A stretch of DNA of 39,216 nucleotides from Bacteroidales bacterium (lineage in GTDB: Bacteria; Bacteroidota; Bacteroidia; Bacteroidales; UBA12077): contig JAQIBH010000003.1 of NCBI GenBank assembly GCA_027859205.1, positions 1 to 39,216 of the forward strand, in the 5' to 3' direction. The translations under genes and the position numbers were made by a program. This document shows positions 1 through 6,675 of this stretch, one piece after another. Numbering within the stretch: the stretch's first letter is position 1; each line of letters begins with the position of its first letter. The notes beneath the pieces were generated by a model. The model worked only from the letters and a program-made list of their open reading frames with translations, was not told the origin of the DNA and searched no databases.

Positions 1-81
1 TAGTTTTATCTCAATATTTCAAAGAACTTCTTCTTTATTCCAAAATCTTCCCCTCAAATCAACCTCTTCGTTTTCGGATTG

Positions 82-112
82 CAAAGATATAAATCTTTCC
101 GCTTTTACCAAA
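82..112 (-). promoter_or_regulatory. Leftward Bacteroidota-type promoter, copy 1
   Basis: On the minus strand TTTG (109-112) is followed after 19 nt by TATCTTTG (82-89). This matches the known Bacteroidota housekeeping promoter pattern (TTTG or TTG, about 19 nt, TAnnTTTG). Transcription would run leftward off the window. No gene on that side can be seen, so the assignment rests on the motif alone. Confidence 0.5.
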
Positions 113-183
113 TAAAAAAAACGCTTTTTAATGCTTTTTTTTATCCTTTCTTTCTCGCTATTCCAACCCTATCAAAGCGGCTG

Positions 184-216
184 CAAATATAAATACTTTA
201 ATTTTTAATTTCCAAA
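184..216 (-). promoter_or_regulatory. Leftward Bacteroidota-type promoter, copy 2
   Basis: On the minus strand TTTG (213-216) is followed after 21 nt by TATATTTG (184-191), the Bacteroidota promoter pattern. It is the second of three similarly oriented elements in this non-coding stretch. Like the third, its -7 box continues as TATATTTGCA. Confidence 0.45.
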
Positions 217-293
217 TAAATTGCAAAAAAAAATCGCTATATTTTTTTAGCGTTTATATCATTTATTCTAAAGAACTTTTCCGTTTGGGTGTG

Positions 294-323
294 CAAATAT
301 AAAAACTGTTTTTAAATCTGCAA
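294..323 (-). promoter_or_regulatory. Leftward Bacteroidota-type promoter, copy 3
   Basis: On the minus strand TTG (321-323) is followed after exactly 19 nt by TATATTTG (294-301), matching the Bacteroidota promoter consensus. It is the most distal of the three tandem leftward elements. Its target would lie beyond the left edge. Confidence 0.5.
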
Positions 324-485
324 TTCTTTTCTCAAACTTTTTTCACTCTTTTTTTTCTATTTATTATAAGTAATTAGATTACAACATAATATTTTTATAA
401 TTTTATCATTCAGGGGGCTTAAATAAGCCAATTTGAAATAAAAGTTTTATCTTCGCTAAGCTATAATTTATCAATTAATATAATA

Positions 486-1223
486 ATGAAACCAGACCGA
501 AGACTTGTAATAATACCAACTTATAATGAAAAAGAGAACATTGAGAAGATGATCAGAAAAGTATTTTCTCTTTCTCTTCCTTTTGATTTACTTATTATAG
601 AGGATAATTCACCGGATGGAACCGCTGATATAGTAAAGTCATTACAAAAAGAATACCCTAAGACCTTACATATAATAGAAAGAAAAGGGAAACTTGGTCT
701 TGGCACTGCTTATATTACAGGATTTAAATGGGCTCTAGATAATAACTATGATTTTATATGCGAAATGGATGCTGACTTTTCACATAATCCTGATGATTTA
801 ATAAAACTTTATGACGCTTGTGAAAATCATGGTGCGGATTTAGCTATTGGTTCTAGATATAAGTCAGGAGTTAATGTGGTAAATTGGCCTATGGGAAGAA
901 TCTTAATGTCCTACTTTGCATCTATATATGTAAGATTTATTACAAGAATGGATATACAAGATACTACCGCAGGATTCAAATGTTACAAACGAAAGGTTCT
1001 AGACACAATAGATCTTAATAAAATAAAGCTTAAAGGTTATGCTTTTCAGATTGAGATGAAATTTACCACTTGGAAATTTGGGTTTAATATTATTGAGGTA
1101 CCTATTATATTTACAGAAAGACAAGAGGGTGTTTCAAAAATGAGCGGAGGGATTTTTAATGAAGCAGTTTGGGGAGTTATAAAAATGAAATTCCGAAGTT
1201 TTTTCAGGAAATATGAACAATAA
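486..1223 (+). CDS. Polyprenol-phosphate mannosyltransferase-like GT2 enzyme
   Basis: A 245-residue GT-A fold glycosyltransferase of family 2, of the dolichol/polyprenol monophosphomannose synthase type. It would move a sugar from a nucleotide donor to a polyprenyl phosphate at the inner face of the cytoplasmic membrane. Visible signatures are the N-terminal IPTYNEKENIE, the IIEDNSPDGT donor-site strand (about 37-46), the metal-binding MDADFSHNP (D95/D97) and the late FTERQEGVSKMS segment. There are no transmembrane helices, so it is the short soluble form rather than the DPM1-DPM3 fusion type. It is first in a close rightward run; the dihydroorotase gene starts 20 nt after its stop. Whether the sugar is mannose or glucose cannot be read from the sequence. 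Confidence 0.88.
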   Translation: MKPDRRLVIIPTYNEKENIEKMIRKVFSLSLPFDLLIIEDNSPDGTADIVKSLQKEYPKTLHIIERKGKLGLGTAYITGFKWALDNNYDFICEMDADFSHNPDDLIKLYDACENHGADLAIGSRYKSGVNVVNWPMGRILMSYFASIYVRFITRMDIQDTTAGFKCYKRKVLDTIDLNKIKLKGYAFQIEMKFTTWKFGFNIIEVPIIFTERQEGVSKMSGGIFNEAVWGVIKMKFRSFFRKYEQ

Positions 1224-1243
1224 AAATAAACACATATAATACA

Positions 1244-2587
1244 ATGTATGATTTATTGATTAAAAATGTTACAATTCTAAATGAGGAAAGTCAATTTATT
1301 GGAAGTGTATGCGTGAAAGCAGGGAAAATTAATAAAATATTTAAGGAAACCGTATCTTACGAAATAGCTACTCAAAAAATCATCGATGGAAAAGGCAAGC
1401 ATCTTTTACCTGGCATTATAGACGACCAAGTTCATTTTAGGGATCCGGGACTTACTCATAAAGCTGACATTTATACTGAGTCGAAAGCAGCGATAGCAGG
1501 AGGTATAACTTCATTCATGGAAATGCCAAACACTGTTCCTCAGGCAACTACACATAAAATTCTGGAAGAAAAATACAAAACAGCCTTAAAAAAATCCTTA
1601 GCGAACTACTCTTTTTATATCGGAGCAACCAATGATAATATTGAAGAAATTAAAAAAACCGATCCTAAAAAGGTATGTGGAATAAAAGTTTTCATGGGTT
1701 CATCAACTGGAAATATGTTAGTTGACAACGAGCATGCGTTATCTAGAATATTTTCAGAATCTCCCATGTTAATAGCAACGCATTGTGAAGATGAAGAAAC
1801 TATTAAAAAAAACACTATTAAATATAAGGAGAAATTTGGAGAGGACATACCTATAAAGTATCATCCATTAATAAGGAATGAAGAAGCATGTTTTATATCT
1901 TCATCCTTTGCCGTTGAATTAGCAAAGAAATACAATTCAAGACTGCATATATTACATATAAGTACTGCAAAAGAATTAGAGCTTTTTGATAATACGACTC
2001 CATCGAAAGACAAAAAAATAACCGCTGAAGTTTGTGTTCATCATTTATGGTTCTCTGATGCTGATTATGATATTTATGGATCAAAAATAAAATGGAACCC
2101 TGCAATTAAATCAGCAAAAGATAGAGATGCTTTAATCGAAGGGTTGAAAAACAATAAAATTGATGTTATTGCTACAGATCATGCTCCGCATACTATTGAA
2201 GAAAAATCAAATACATATTTTAAAGCGCCATCGGGTGGACCCCTGGTACAACATTCTTTAGTGACGATGCTTGAATTATATCATCAAAATAAATTAACAT
2301 TGAATGATATTGTAAATAAAATGTGCCACACTCCAGCTGATATTTTTCAGATTAAAAACAGAGGATATATAAGAGAAGGATATTGCGCTGACTTGGTGTT
2401 AGTTGATTTAGATTCTGCATGGACCGTAACCAAAAACAATACCTTATACAAGTGTAAATGGTCTCCTTTCGAAAATCAAGAATTCAAATCTAAAGTCACA
2501 CATACGATTGTAAATGGTAACGTGGTTTATGACAATGGCATTTTTAATGAATCTATAAAAGGAGAAAGATTGTTGTTTGAAAGATAA
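1244..2587 (+). CDS. pyrC: Dihydroorotase
   Basis: A 447-residue amidohydrolase-fold enzyme. It interconverts N-carbamoyl-L-aspartate and L-dihydroorotate in de novo pyrimidine synthesis. Family signatures in order are DDQVHFRDPG (60-69), EMPNT (93-97), the likely carboxylated metal-bridging lysine K148 in GIKVFMGSS, H180 in ATHCED, H235/H238 in LHILHIS and D312 in ATDHAPHT. Oddity: the first histidine of the usual metal-binding HxH pair is Gln62. All the other catalytic positions are present, and the DHAPH motif marks a true dihydroorotase rather than a hydantoinase. I recall that Bacteroidota homologues may share the Gln but could not check. The gene lies between the GT2 gene and a lipoprotein gene, with short gaps on both sides. 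Confidence 0.9.
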   Translation: MYDLLIKNVTILNEESQFIGSVCVKAGKINKIFKETVSYEIATQKIIDGKGKHLLPGIIDDQVHFRDPGLTHKADIYTESKAAIAGGITSFMEMPNTVPQATTHKILEEKYKTALKKSLANYSFYIGATNDNIEEIKKTDPKKVCGIKVFMGSSTGNMLVDNEHALSRIFSESPMLIATHCEDEETIKKNTIKYKEKFGEDIPIKYHPLIRNEEACFISSSFAVELAKKYNSRLHILHISTAKELELFDNTTPSKDKKITAEVCVHHLWFSDADYDIYGSKIKWNPAIKSAKDRDALIEGLKNNKIDVIATDHAPHTIEEKSNTYFKAPSGGPLVQHSLVTMLELYHQNKLTLNDIVNKMCHTPADIFQIKNRGYIREGYCADLVLVDLDSAWTVTKNNTLYKCKWSPFENQEFKSKVTHTIVNGNVVYDNGIFNESIKGERLLFER

Positions 2588-2615
2588 TTAAATCTAACAT
2601 TCCAATAAATATAGT

Positions 2616-3110
2616 ATGAAAAATAAATTTATAATTTGGATGTGTATTATATCAATTACAGCTGTTGCTTGTAATTTTAATCAACAAAAACCTCAAGTAG
2701 TAAATCTGGGCGATGAAGAAAATTACATTATTATAGCTGATACATTGGTTAGCGATGTTGTGATATTAAACCCCGACAATGACGAATGGACCGAATATTG
2801 CTTAAGAAGACTGGATAAAAAAACATTAGTTAATGAGATTTTTAAATCTGTTTACACAGAAGAGCTTATTCCTTATGAGTTTTTCAATAACAATCCTTTA
2901 AGCATTGAAGATATAAAAACATTAGAATCTGACCCGGAGTTTAGCAGAGATAATATTGCAAAAGTTCAATTTGAAGAAGCTTGGTACTTTGATCCAACAA
3001 ATCAAAAAATGATAAAAAAAGTACATTCTATTATGCTTGCTTATGAAATCTACGACTCCTTTGGAGAAATAAGAGGCTACAAACCTGCATTTAAGGTATA
3101 TATGAAATAA
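2616..3110 (+). CDS. Lipoprotein, possibly GldN-like
   Basis: A 164-residue secreted protein with a type II signal peptide: lysines at positions 2 and 4, a hydrophobic stretch, and a TAVAC lipobox with Cys19 as the lipidation site. It is therefore probably anchored in a membrane on the periplasmic side. The mature part reads like a short version of the gliding/type IX secretion protein GldN: an early acidic stretch with WTEYCLRRLD, then the EEAWYFDPTNQKMIKK block, then a conserved-looking hydrophobic strand. This resemblance is from memory of the family and is weak; true GldN proteins are about twice as long. No other gld/por genes are nearby. It follows pyrC by 28 nt and may be co-transcribed with it. 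The safe call is a lipoprotein of unknown role. Confidence 0.65.
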   Translation: MKNKFIIWMCIISITAVACNFNQQKPQVVNLGDEENYIIIADTLVSDVVILNPDNDEWTEYCLRRLDKKTLVNEIFKSVYTEELIPYEFFNNNPLSIEDIKTLESDPEFSRDNIAKVQFEEAWYFDPTNQKMIKKVHSIMLAYEIYDSFGEIRGYKPAFKVYMK

Positions 3111-3205
3111 GACAATTATTTGAAATTCAATATTTTAATATTAATACAAACTAAAATAATGCAATAAAATTGCAGGATTTTAACCATTAATTAGAGAATA
3201 GAGGT

Positions 3206-4147
3206 ATGGATATTCTATTTATAGATTCGACTCACAACAGGCTCCCCGAAAAACTAACTCAATCAGGATTTAACTGCGATTATAAACCAGATATTAAGTC
3301 TGATGATATAATAAAAATAATTTCAAAATATGATGGTATAATATTAAGGAGTAAAATCAAAATTGATAAGCCAATTATTGATAAAGCCACTAAACTAAAA
3401 TTTATAGGCAGAGTTGGAGCCGGATTAGAGAATATAGATGTTGAATATGCAAATATAAAAAACATAAAATGTTTCAATTCGCCTGAAGGAAACAGAGATG
3501 CCGTTGGAGAGCAGGCACTTGGGATGTTACTTACATTATTTAATAATATACTTAAAGCTGATTTTGAAGTGAGATCCGGCAAATGGATTCGCGAAGGAAA
3601 TCGGGGTTTAGAAATTAAAGGAAAAATAATCGGGATTATTGGGTGTGGCAATATGGGTGGTGCATTTGCACAACGTTTAAAAGGCTTTGAAGCAAAAGTT
3701 ATAGCATACGATAAATACAAATTTGGTTATTCTAATGAGTTTGTTACTGAAGCAGGATTAGAAGATTTATTTAAACAAACCGACATTCTTAGCATACATG
3801 TTCCGTTAACTGAAGAAACTGAATTCATGGTTAACGATGAATTTATAAATCGATTTAAAAAAGATATATATATAATAAATACTGCACGCGGAAAAGTTTT
3901 AAAAACAGATGATCTGGTCAAAAACATGAAATCGGGTAAAGTTATTGGCGCAGCCCTAGACGTTCTTGAATATGAACAAATGTCATTCGAGAATCTACAT
4001 TCATCCAATGATCTCCCCGAAGCATTTAAATATTTAATAAAAAGCAGTAATGTAGTTCTTACTCCTCACATTGCTGGGTGGACTCAAGAATCAAGCTTAA
4101 AACTTTCGAAATATTTAGCTGATAAAATTATTAAGGAATTTACTTAA
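3206..4147 (+). CDS. D-2-hydroxyacid dehydrogenase (phosphoglycerate dehydrogenase-like)
   Basis: A 313-residue NAD-dependent D-isomer-specific 2-hydroxyacid dehydrogenase. The substrate-domain halves (about 1-95 and the C-terminus) flank a Rossmann domain with GCGNMG at 146-151. The catalytic set is visible: Arg228 in NTARGK, a Glu in LDVLEYE (255-257) and His288 in LTPHIAGW. The RVGAGLENID motif (69-78) is typical of the 3-phosphoglycerate dehydrogenase group, so the first step of serine synthesis is plausible. There is no C-terminal ACT domain, and a 2-ketoacid reductase of another specificity cannot be excluded. The serC neighbour often found beside serA is absent. Its stop overlaps the end of the convergent aspartate kinase gene by 8 nt. 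Confidence 0.82.
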   Translation: MDILFIDSTHNRLPEKLTQSGFNCDYKPDIKSDDIIKIISKYDGIILRSKIKIDKPIIDKATKLKFIGRVGAGLENIDVEYANIKNIKCFNSPEGNRDAVGEQALGMLLTLFNNILKADFEVRSGKWIREGNRGLEIKGKIIGIIGCGNMGGAFAQRLKGFEAKVIAYDKYKFGYSNEFVTEAGLEDLFKQTDILSIHVPLTEETEFMVNDEFINRFKKDIYIINTARGKVLKTDDLVKNMKSGKVIGAALDVLEYEQMSFENLHSSNDLPEAFKYLIKSSNVVLTPHIAGWTQESSLKLSKYLADKIIKEFT

Positions 4148-5393
4148 TTACAAAGTGTGCAGTATGTCTACTTCTCTGTTCGATGAATATTTTTCGATCT
4201 TTGGTTACTTTTTTGATTGCTTGATCAGAATAGTGCCTGATTGTTAATAATTCAAGTTCATCATTATATAAAACCTTATAATCAACTTTTAATCGCTCAA
4301 TTAAATGCTTCCATTTTCGATTAATATTATCGATACACAATGAGATACTAATTGCAGAATTCTGAATTAAATTTACTTTTATTCTTTGTTCCGACAAATA
4401 TCCAAATACCTTATTTAGCTCATCTTCAATTGCAAATGAAAGATCTTTAGGAAATAAACTAATGAGTATTTGATCCTTTTTCAAAATAAATATAGGCAAG
4501 TCTTGATCATATTGTTTAAAACAGCCAATCTCCGTTCCTGCCCCTTCCGGATTTATAAATGAACGAACGAATAATGGAATATTTTTATTATGTAGAGGTT
4601 TTAATGCTTTAGGGTGTATTACTTTTGCTCCAAAATACGCCAATTCCACGGCCTCTTGGTACGAAATTCTATCTAATTTTTCAGTAGCATCAAAATATTG
4701 AGGATCGGCATTTAGAATTCCATCAACATCTTTCCAAACCATCACTTTTTCTGCTTCTAATAAATTTGCTAAAACCGCAGCAGTATAATCTGATCCCTCA
4801 CGACCCAATGTGGTCGAATATCCACTTTTTGATCCCCCAATAAAACCTTGAGTTAAATAAACTTTATCGTTTTTAAAATTAAACGCTTCCTCGGCTTTAG
4901 TTTTGGTCAAGCTCATATCGATTTTAGCCTCGCGAAAAGTATCATCGGTAATCATTACTTTCCGAATATCAATCCATTTATTAACTAATTTTTGAGAATT
5001 TAAAAATGCACTCACAATCATTGTTGAAAAAATTTCGCCAAAAGAAACGATCTGATCGTATTTTAAATCAAATGAATCATGTTTCTTTTCAAATATCTCA
5101 TTTTTAAGTTTTAAAAACTCATTTTTAAGCTCAGTATAGATTGGATCGCTCTCATCAGAAAATAAATCCTTTACAATATCGAAATGATAAGCCTTTAAAA
5201 TCTCGAATTTCTCTTTGCACTTTTCAGTATTTTCTATAGATAAATTCAAAATCTCCTCTAGCTTATTTGTTGTTTTACCAAATGCAGAAACAACCACAAT
5301 AAGATTATCCGAAAATTCATTTAATATATTTAAAAGGTTTTTTACACCCTTAGAATCTTTAACCGAAGCACCACCAAATTTAAAAACAAGCAT
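4140..5393 (-). CDS. Aspartate kinase (monofunctional)
   Basis: A 417-residue aspartokinase. It phosphorylates L-aspartate to open the lysine/threonine/methionine/diaminopimelate branch, which also supplies the meso-DAP needed by MurE further right in the window. The amino-acid kinase domain starts with KFGGASVKD (the family usually has KFGGTS). It continues with TTLGREGSDYTAAVLA and with YFGAKVIHPKAL near the end of the catalytic part. The region after about residue 300 has the spacing of tandem ACT domains, which would give allosteric control by end products. There is no fused homoserine dehydrogenase. The 3' end overlaps the convergent dehydrogenase gene by 8 nt. Which isozyme (lysC, thrA-like, metL-like) cannot be told. 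Confidence 0.87.
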   Translation of the reverse strand: MLVFKFGGASVKDSKGVKNLLNILNEFSDNLIVVVSAFGKTTNKLEEILNLSIENTEKCKEKFEILKAYHFDIVKDLFSDESDPIYTELKNEFLKLKNEIFEKKHDSFDLKYDQIVSFGEIFSTMIVSAFLNSQKLVNKWIDIRKVMITDDTFREAKIDMSLTKTKAEEAFNFKNDKVYLTQGFIGGSKSGYSTTLGREGSDYTAAVLANLLEAEKVMVWKDVDGILNADPQYFDATEKLDRISYQEAVELAYFGAKVIHPKALKPLHNKNIPLFVRSFINPEGAGTEIGCFKQYDQDLPIFILKKDQILISLFPKDLSFAIEDELNKVFGYLSEQRIKVNLIQNSAISISLCIDNINRKWKHLIERLKVDYKVLYNDELELLTIRHYSDQAIKKVTKDRKIFIEQRSRHTAHFVIK

Positions 5394-5426
5394 ATTAATA
5401 AATTAATTAAAAAAGATAAAAGCTTA

Positions 5427-5434
5427 CAAATTTA
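5427..5434 (-). promoter_or_regulatory. Candidate -7 box for the aspartate kinase gene
   Basis: The minus strand reads TAAATTTG, a full match to TAnnTTTG, 33 nt before the aspartate kinase start codon. No TTG lies at the expected 17-23 nt upstream, so only half of the promoter pattern is present. Confidence 0.35.
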
Positions 5435-5527
5435 ACATTTCTTCCTTTTTAAATCTTTATAAAAATCAATAAAGTTTAGTTAAGGTGGATTTTAAGAAAA
5501 TTTTATACTTTTTCTTAAAATTAACCC

Positions 5528-5535
5528 TATTTTTG
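5528..5535 (+). promoter_or_regulatory. Candidate -7 box for fbp
   Basis: TATTTTTG fully matches TAnnTTTG and lies 48 nt before the fbp start codon in the divergent aspartate kinase/fbp gap. The -33 element is not clear. A 5' leader of about 40 nt would result. Confidence 0.4.
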
Positions 5536-5583
5536 CATTGAACAAATGAATTCACTTCATAGTAACACTTTAAACTTTGCTTA

Positions 5584-6600
5584 ATGACCGGTTATAAAAT
5601 TACTACTTTAAACGAATTTATTATTCGTCGGCAGGCCAATATTCCATATGCTAAAGGAGAACTTTCAAATTTGTTACACCACATTGGCATTGCGGCTAAG
5701 GTAGTTAACAAAAAAGTAAATAAAGCAGGATTAGTAGATGTCCTGGGAGAAGCAGGTGCAATAAACGTTCAAGGGGAAACTCAACAAAAACTTGATGTTT
5801 TTGCCGACATGCAATTTACAGCTGCGTTACGTAACAGTAGTGAATGTTGTGGAATTGCGTCGGAAGAAAATCAAGAGATTATAACATTTGATGATGAACT
5901 TTCACTTGATGGCAAATATATAGTTTGTATGGATCCTCTGGATGGATCGTCAAATATTGATGTAAATGTTTCCATCGGAACCATATTTTCTGTTTATCGA
6001 AGAATTTCCCCAAGAGGTGAAAAAGCTCAATTAGGAGATTTCTTACAAAAAGGTAATGAGCAAATTGCGGCAGGATATATTATTTATGGATCGTCAACCA
6101 TGCTTGTTTACACAACAGGACTTGGTGTTAACGGATTTACTTTAGATACAGGTATCGGAGAATTCTGTCTTTCTCATCCTAATATTAAAACTCCTGAAAA
6201 TGGTGGAATATACTCGCTAAATGAAGGAAATTATAATAAATTTCCAGATGGAGTAAAAAAATATATTAAATATTGTCAAGAAAAGGATAGTGAAACTAAT
6301 AGGCCTTATTCTGCGCGATATATTGGATCGCTAGTTGCTGATTTCCATAGAAACTTAATGAAAGGTGGAATATTTATTTATCCTGAAACAGAAAGTGCTC
6401 CAAACGGGAAATTGAGATTATTGTATGAATGTAATCCTATGGCATTTTTAGCTGAGCAAGCCGGTGGTAAAGCAACAGATGGAGATACCAGAATTATGGA
6501 TTTACAACCCGAAACTTTACATCAACGAGTACCACTATATACAGGGTCAAAACAAATGGTTGAAAATGTAGAAGGATTTTTAGCCAATCCTAATGAATAA
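5584..6600 (+). CDS. fbp: Class 1 fructose-1,6-bisphosphatase
   Basis: A 338-residue enzyme of the FBPase/inositol monophosphatase superfamily. It hydrolyses fructose 1,6-bisphosphate to fructose 6-phosphate in gluconeogenesis. The metal-binding motif [11 protein letters not shown] is at 116-126, the upstream acidic metal ligands are in ASEEN (92-96), and the sugar-phosphate binding part includes [14 protein letters not shown] and a late [15 protein letters not shown] stretch. The length is normal for class 1. Many anaerobic Bacteroidota instead carry the large class 3 enzyme, so class 1 is mildly informative about lifestyle. It stands alone: divergent from the aspartate kinase gene and closed by a strong hairpin terminator before mfd. 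Confidence 0.95.
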   Translation: MTGYKITTLNEFIIRRQANIPYAKGELSNLLHHIGIAAKVVNKKVNKAGLVDVLGEAGAINVQGETQQKLDVFADMQFTAALRNSSECCGIASEENQEIITFDDELSLDGKYIVCMDPLDGSSNIDVNVSIGTIFSVYRRISPRGEKAQLGDFLQKGNEQIAAGYIIYGSSTMLVYTTGLGVNGFTLDTGIGEFCLSHPNIKTPENGGIYSLNEGNYNKFPDGVKKYIKYCQEKDSETNRPYSARYIGSLVADFHRNLMKGGIFIYPETESAPNGKLRLLYECNPMAFLAEQAGGKATDGDTRIMDLQPETLHQRVPLYTGSKQMVENVEGFLANPNE

Positions 6601-6627
6601 GATAATCATTAAAAATATTTACAAACT

Positions 6628-6661
6628 AAGGTAGTTGTTTTATAACTACCTTTTTGTTTTT
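6628..6661 (+). terminator. Rho-independent terminator after fbp
   Basis: A perfect 9-bp stem, AAGGTAGTT (6628-6636) with AACTACCTT (6644-6652), and a 7-nt loop, followed by a T-rich run (TTTGTTTTT). It starts 28 nt after the fbp stop and ends where the mfd -7 box begins, so it insulates mfd from fbp. Confidence 0.8.
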
Positions 6662-6668
6662 AACTTTG
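6635..6668 (+). promoter_or_regulatory. Candidate mfd promoter overlapping the fbp terminator
   Basis: TTG (6635-6637) and TAACTTTG (6661-6668, full match to TAnnTTTG) are separated by 23 nt, the upper end of the known spacing range. The start of transcription expected about 5-7 nt after the box falls at or next to the TTG start codon at 6676. The upstream half lies inside the terminator hairpin. Confidence 0.5.
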
Positions 6669-6675
6669 TCGGGTT

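Larger units (their letters stand above)
1..485. other. Non-coding left-edge region with leftward promoter-like elements
   Basis: No convincing open reading frame is present on either strand. The stretch is very AT-rich and holds three minus-strand promoter-like elements (listed separately) about 100 nt apart. The natural reading is that it is the upstream region of a leftward gene or RNA beyond the window edge. A short hairpin (GGCTTA/TAAGCC, 416-429) lies before the first rightward gene. I saw no good rightward TAnnTTTG box with a properly spaced TTG for that gene; the nearest is TATCTTCG at 448-455, without a spaced -33 element. Confidence 0.6.

Noticed and set aside
448-455. TATCTTCG as a promoter for the GT2 gene
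   Set aside because: It misses one consensus base and the nearest upstream TTTG is only 12 nt away, too close for a -33 element.
3161-3175. GCAAT/ATTGC inverted repeat upstream of the dehydrogenase gene
   Set aside because: Only 5 bp with a 3-nt loop and no T tract; too weak to call a terminator or operator.
3280-3720. Long minus-strand frame (146 codons) inside the dehydrogenase gene
   Set aside because: It is fully antisense to a gene with clear catalytic motifs, and its translation is low-complexity and matches no family; a codon-bias shadow.
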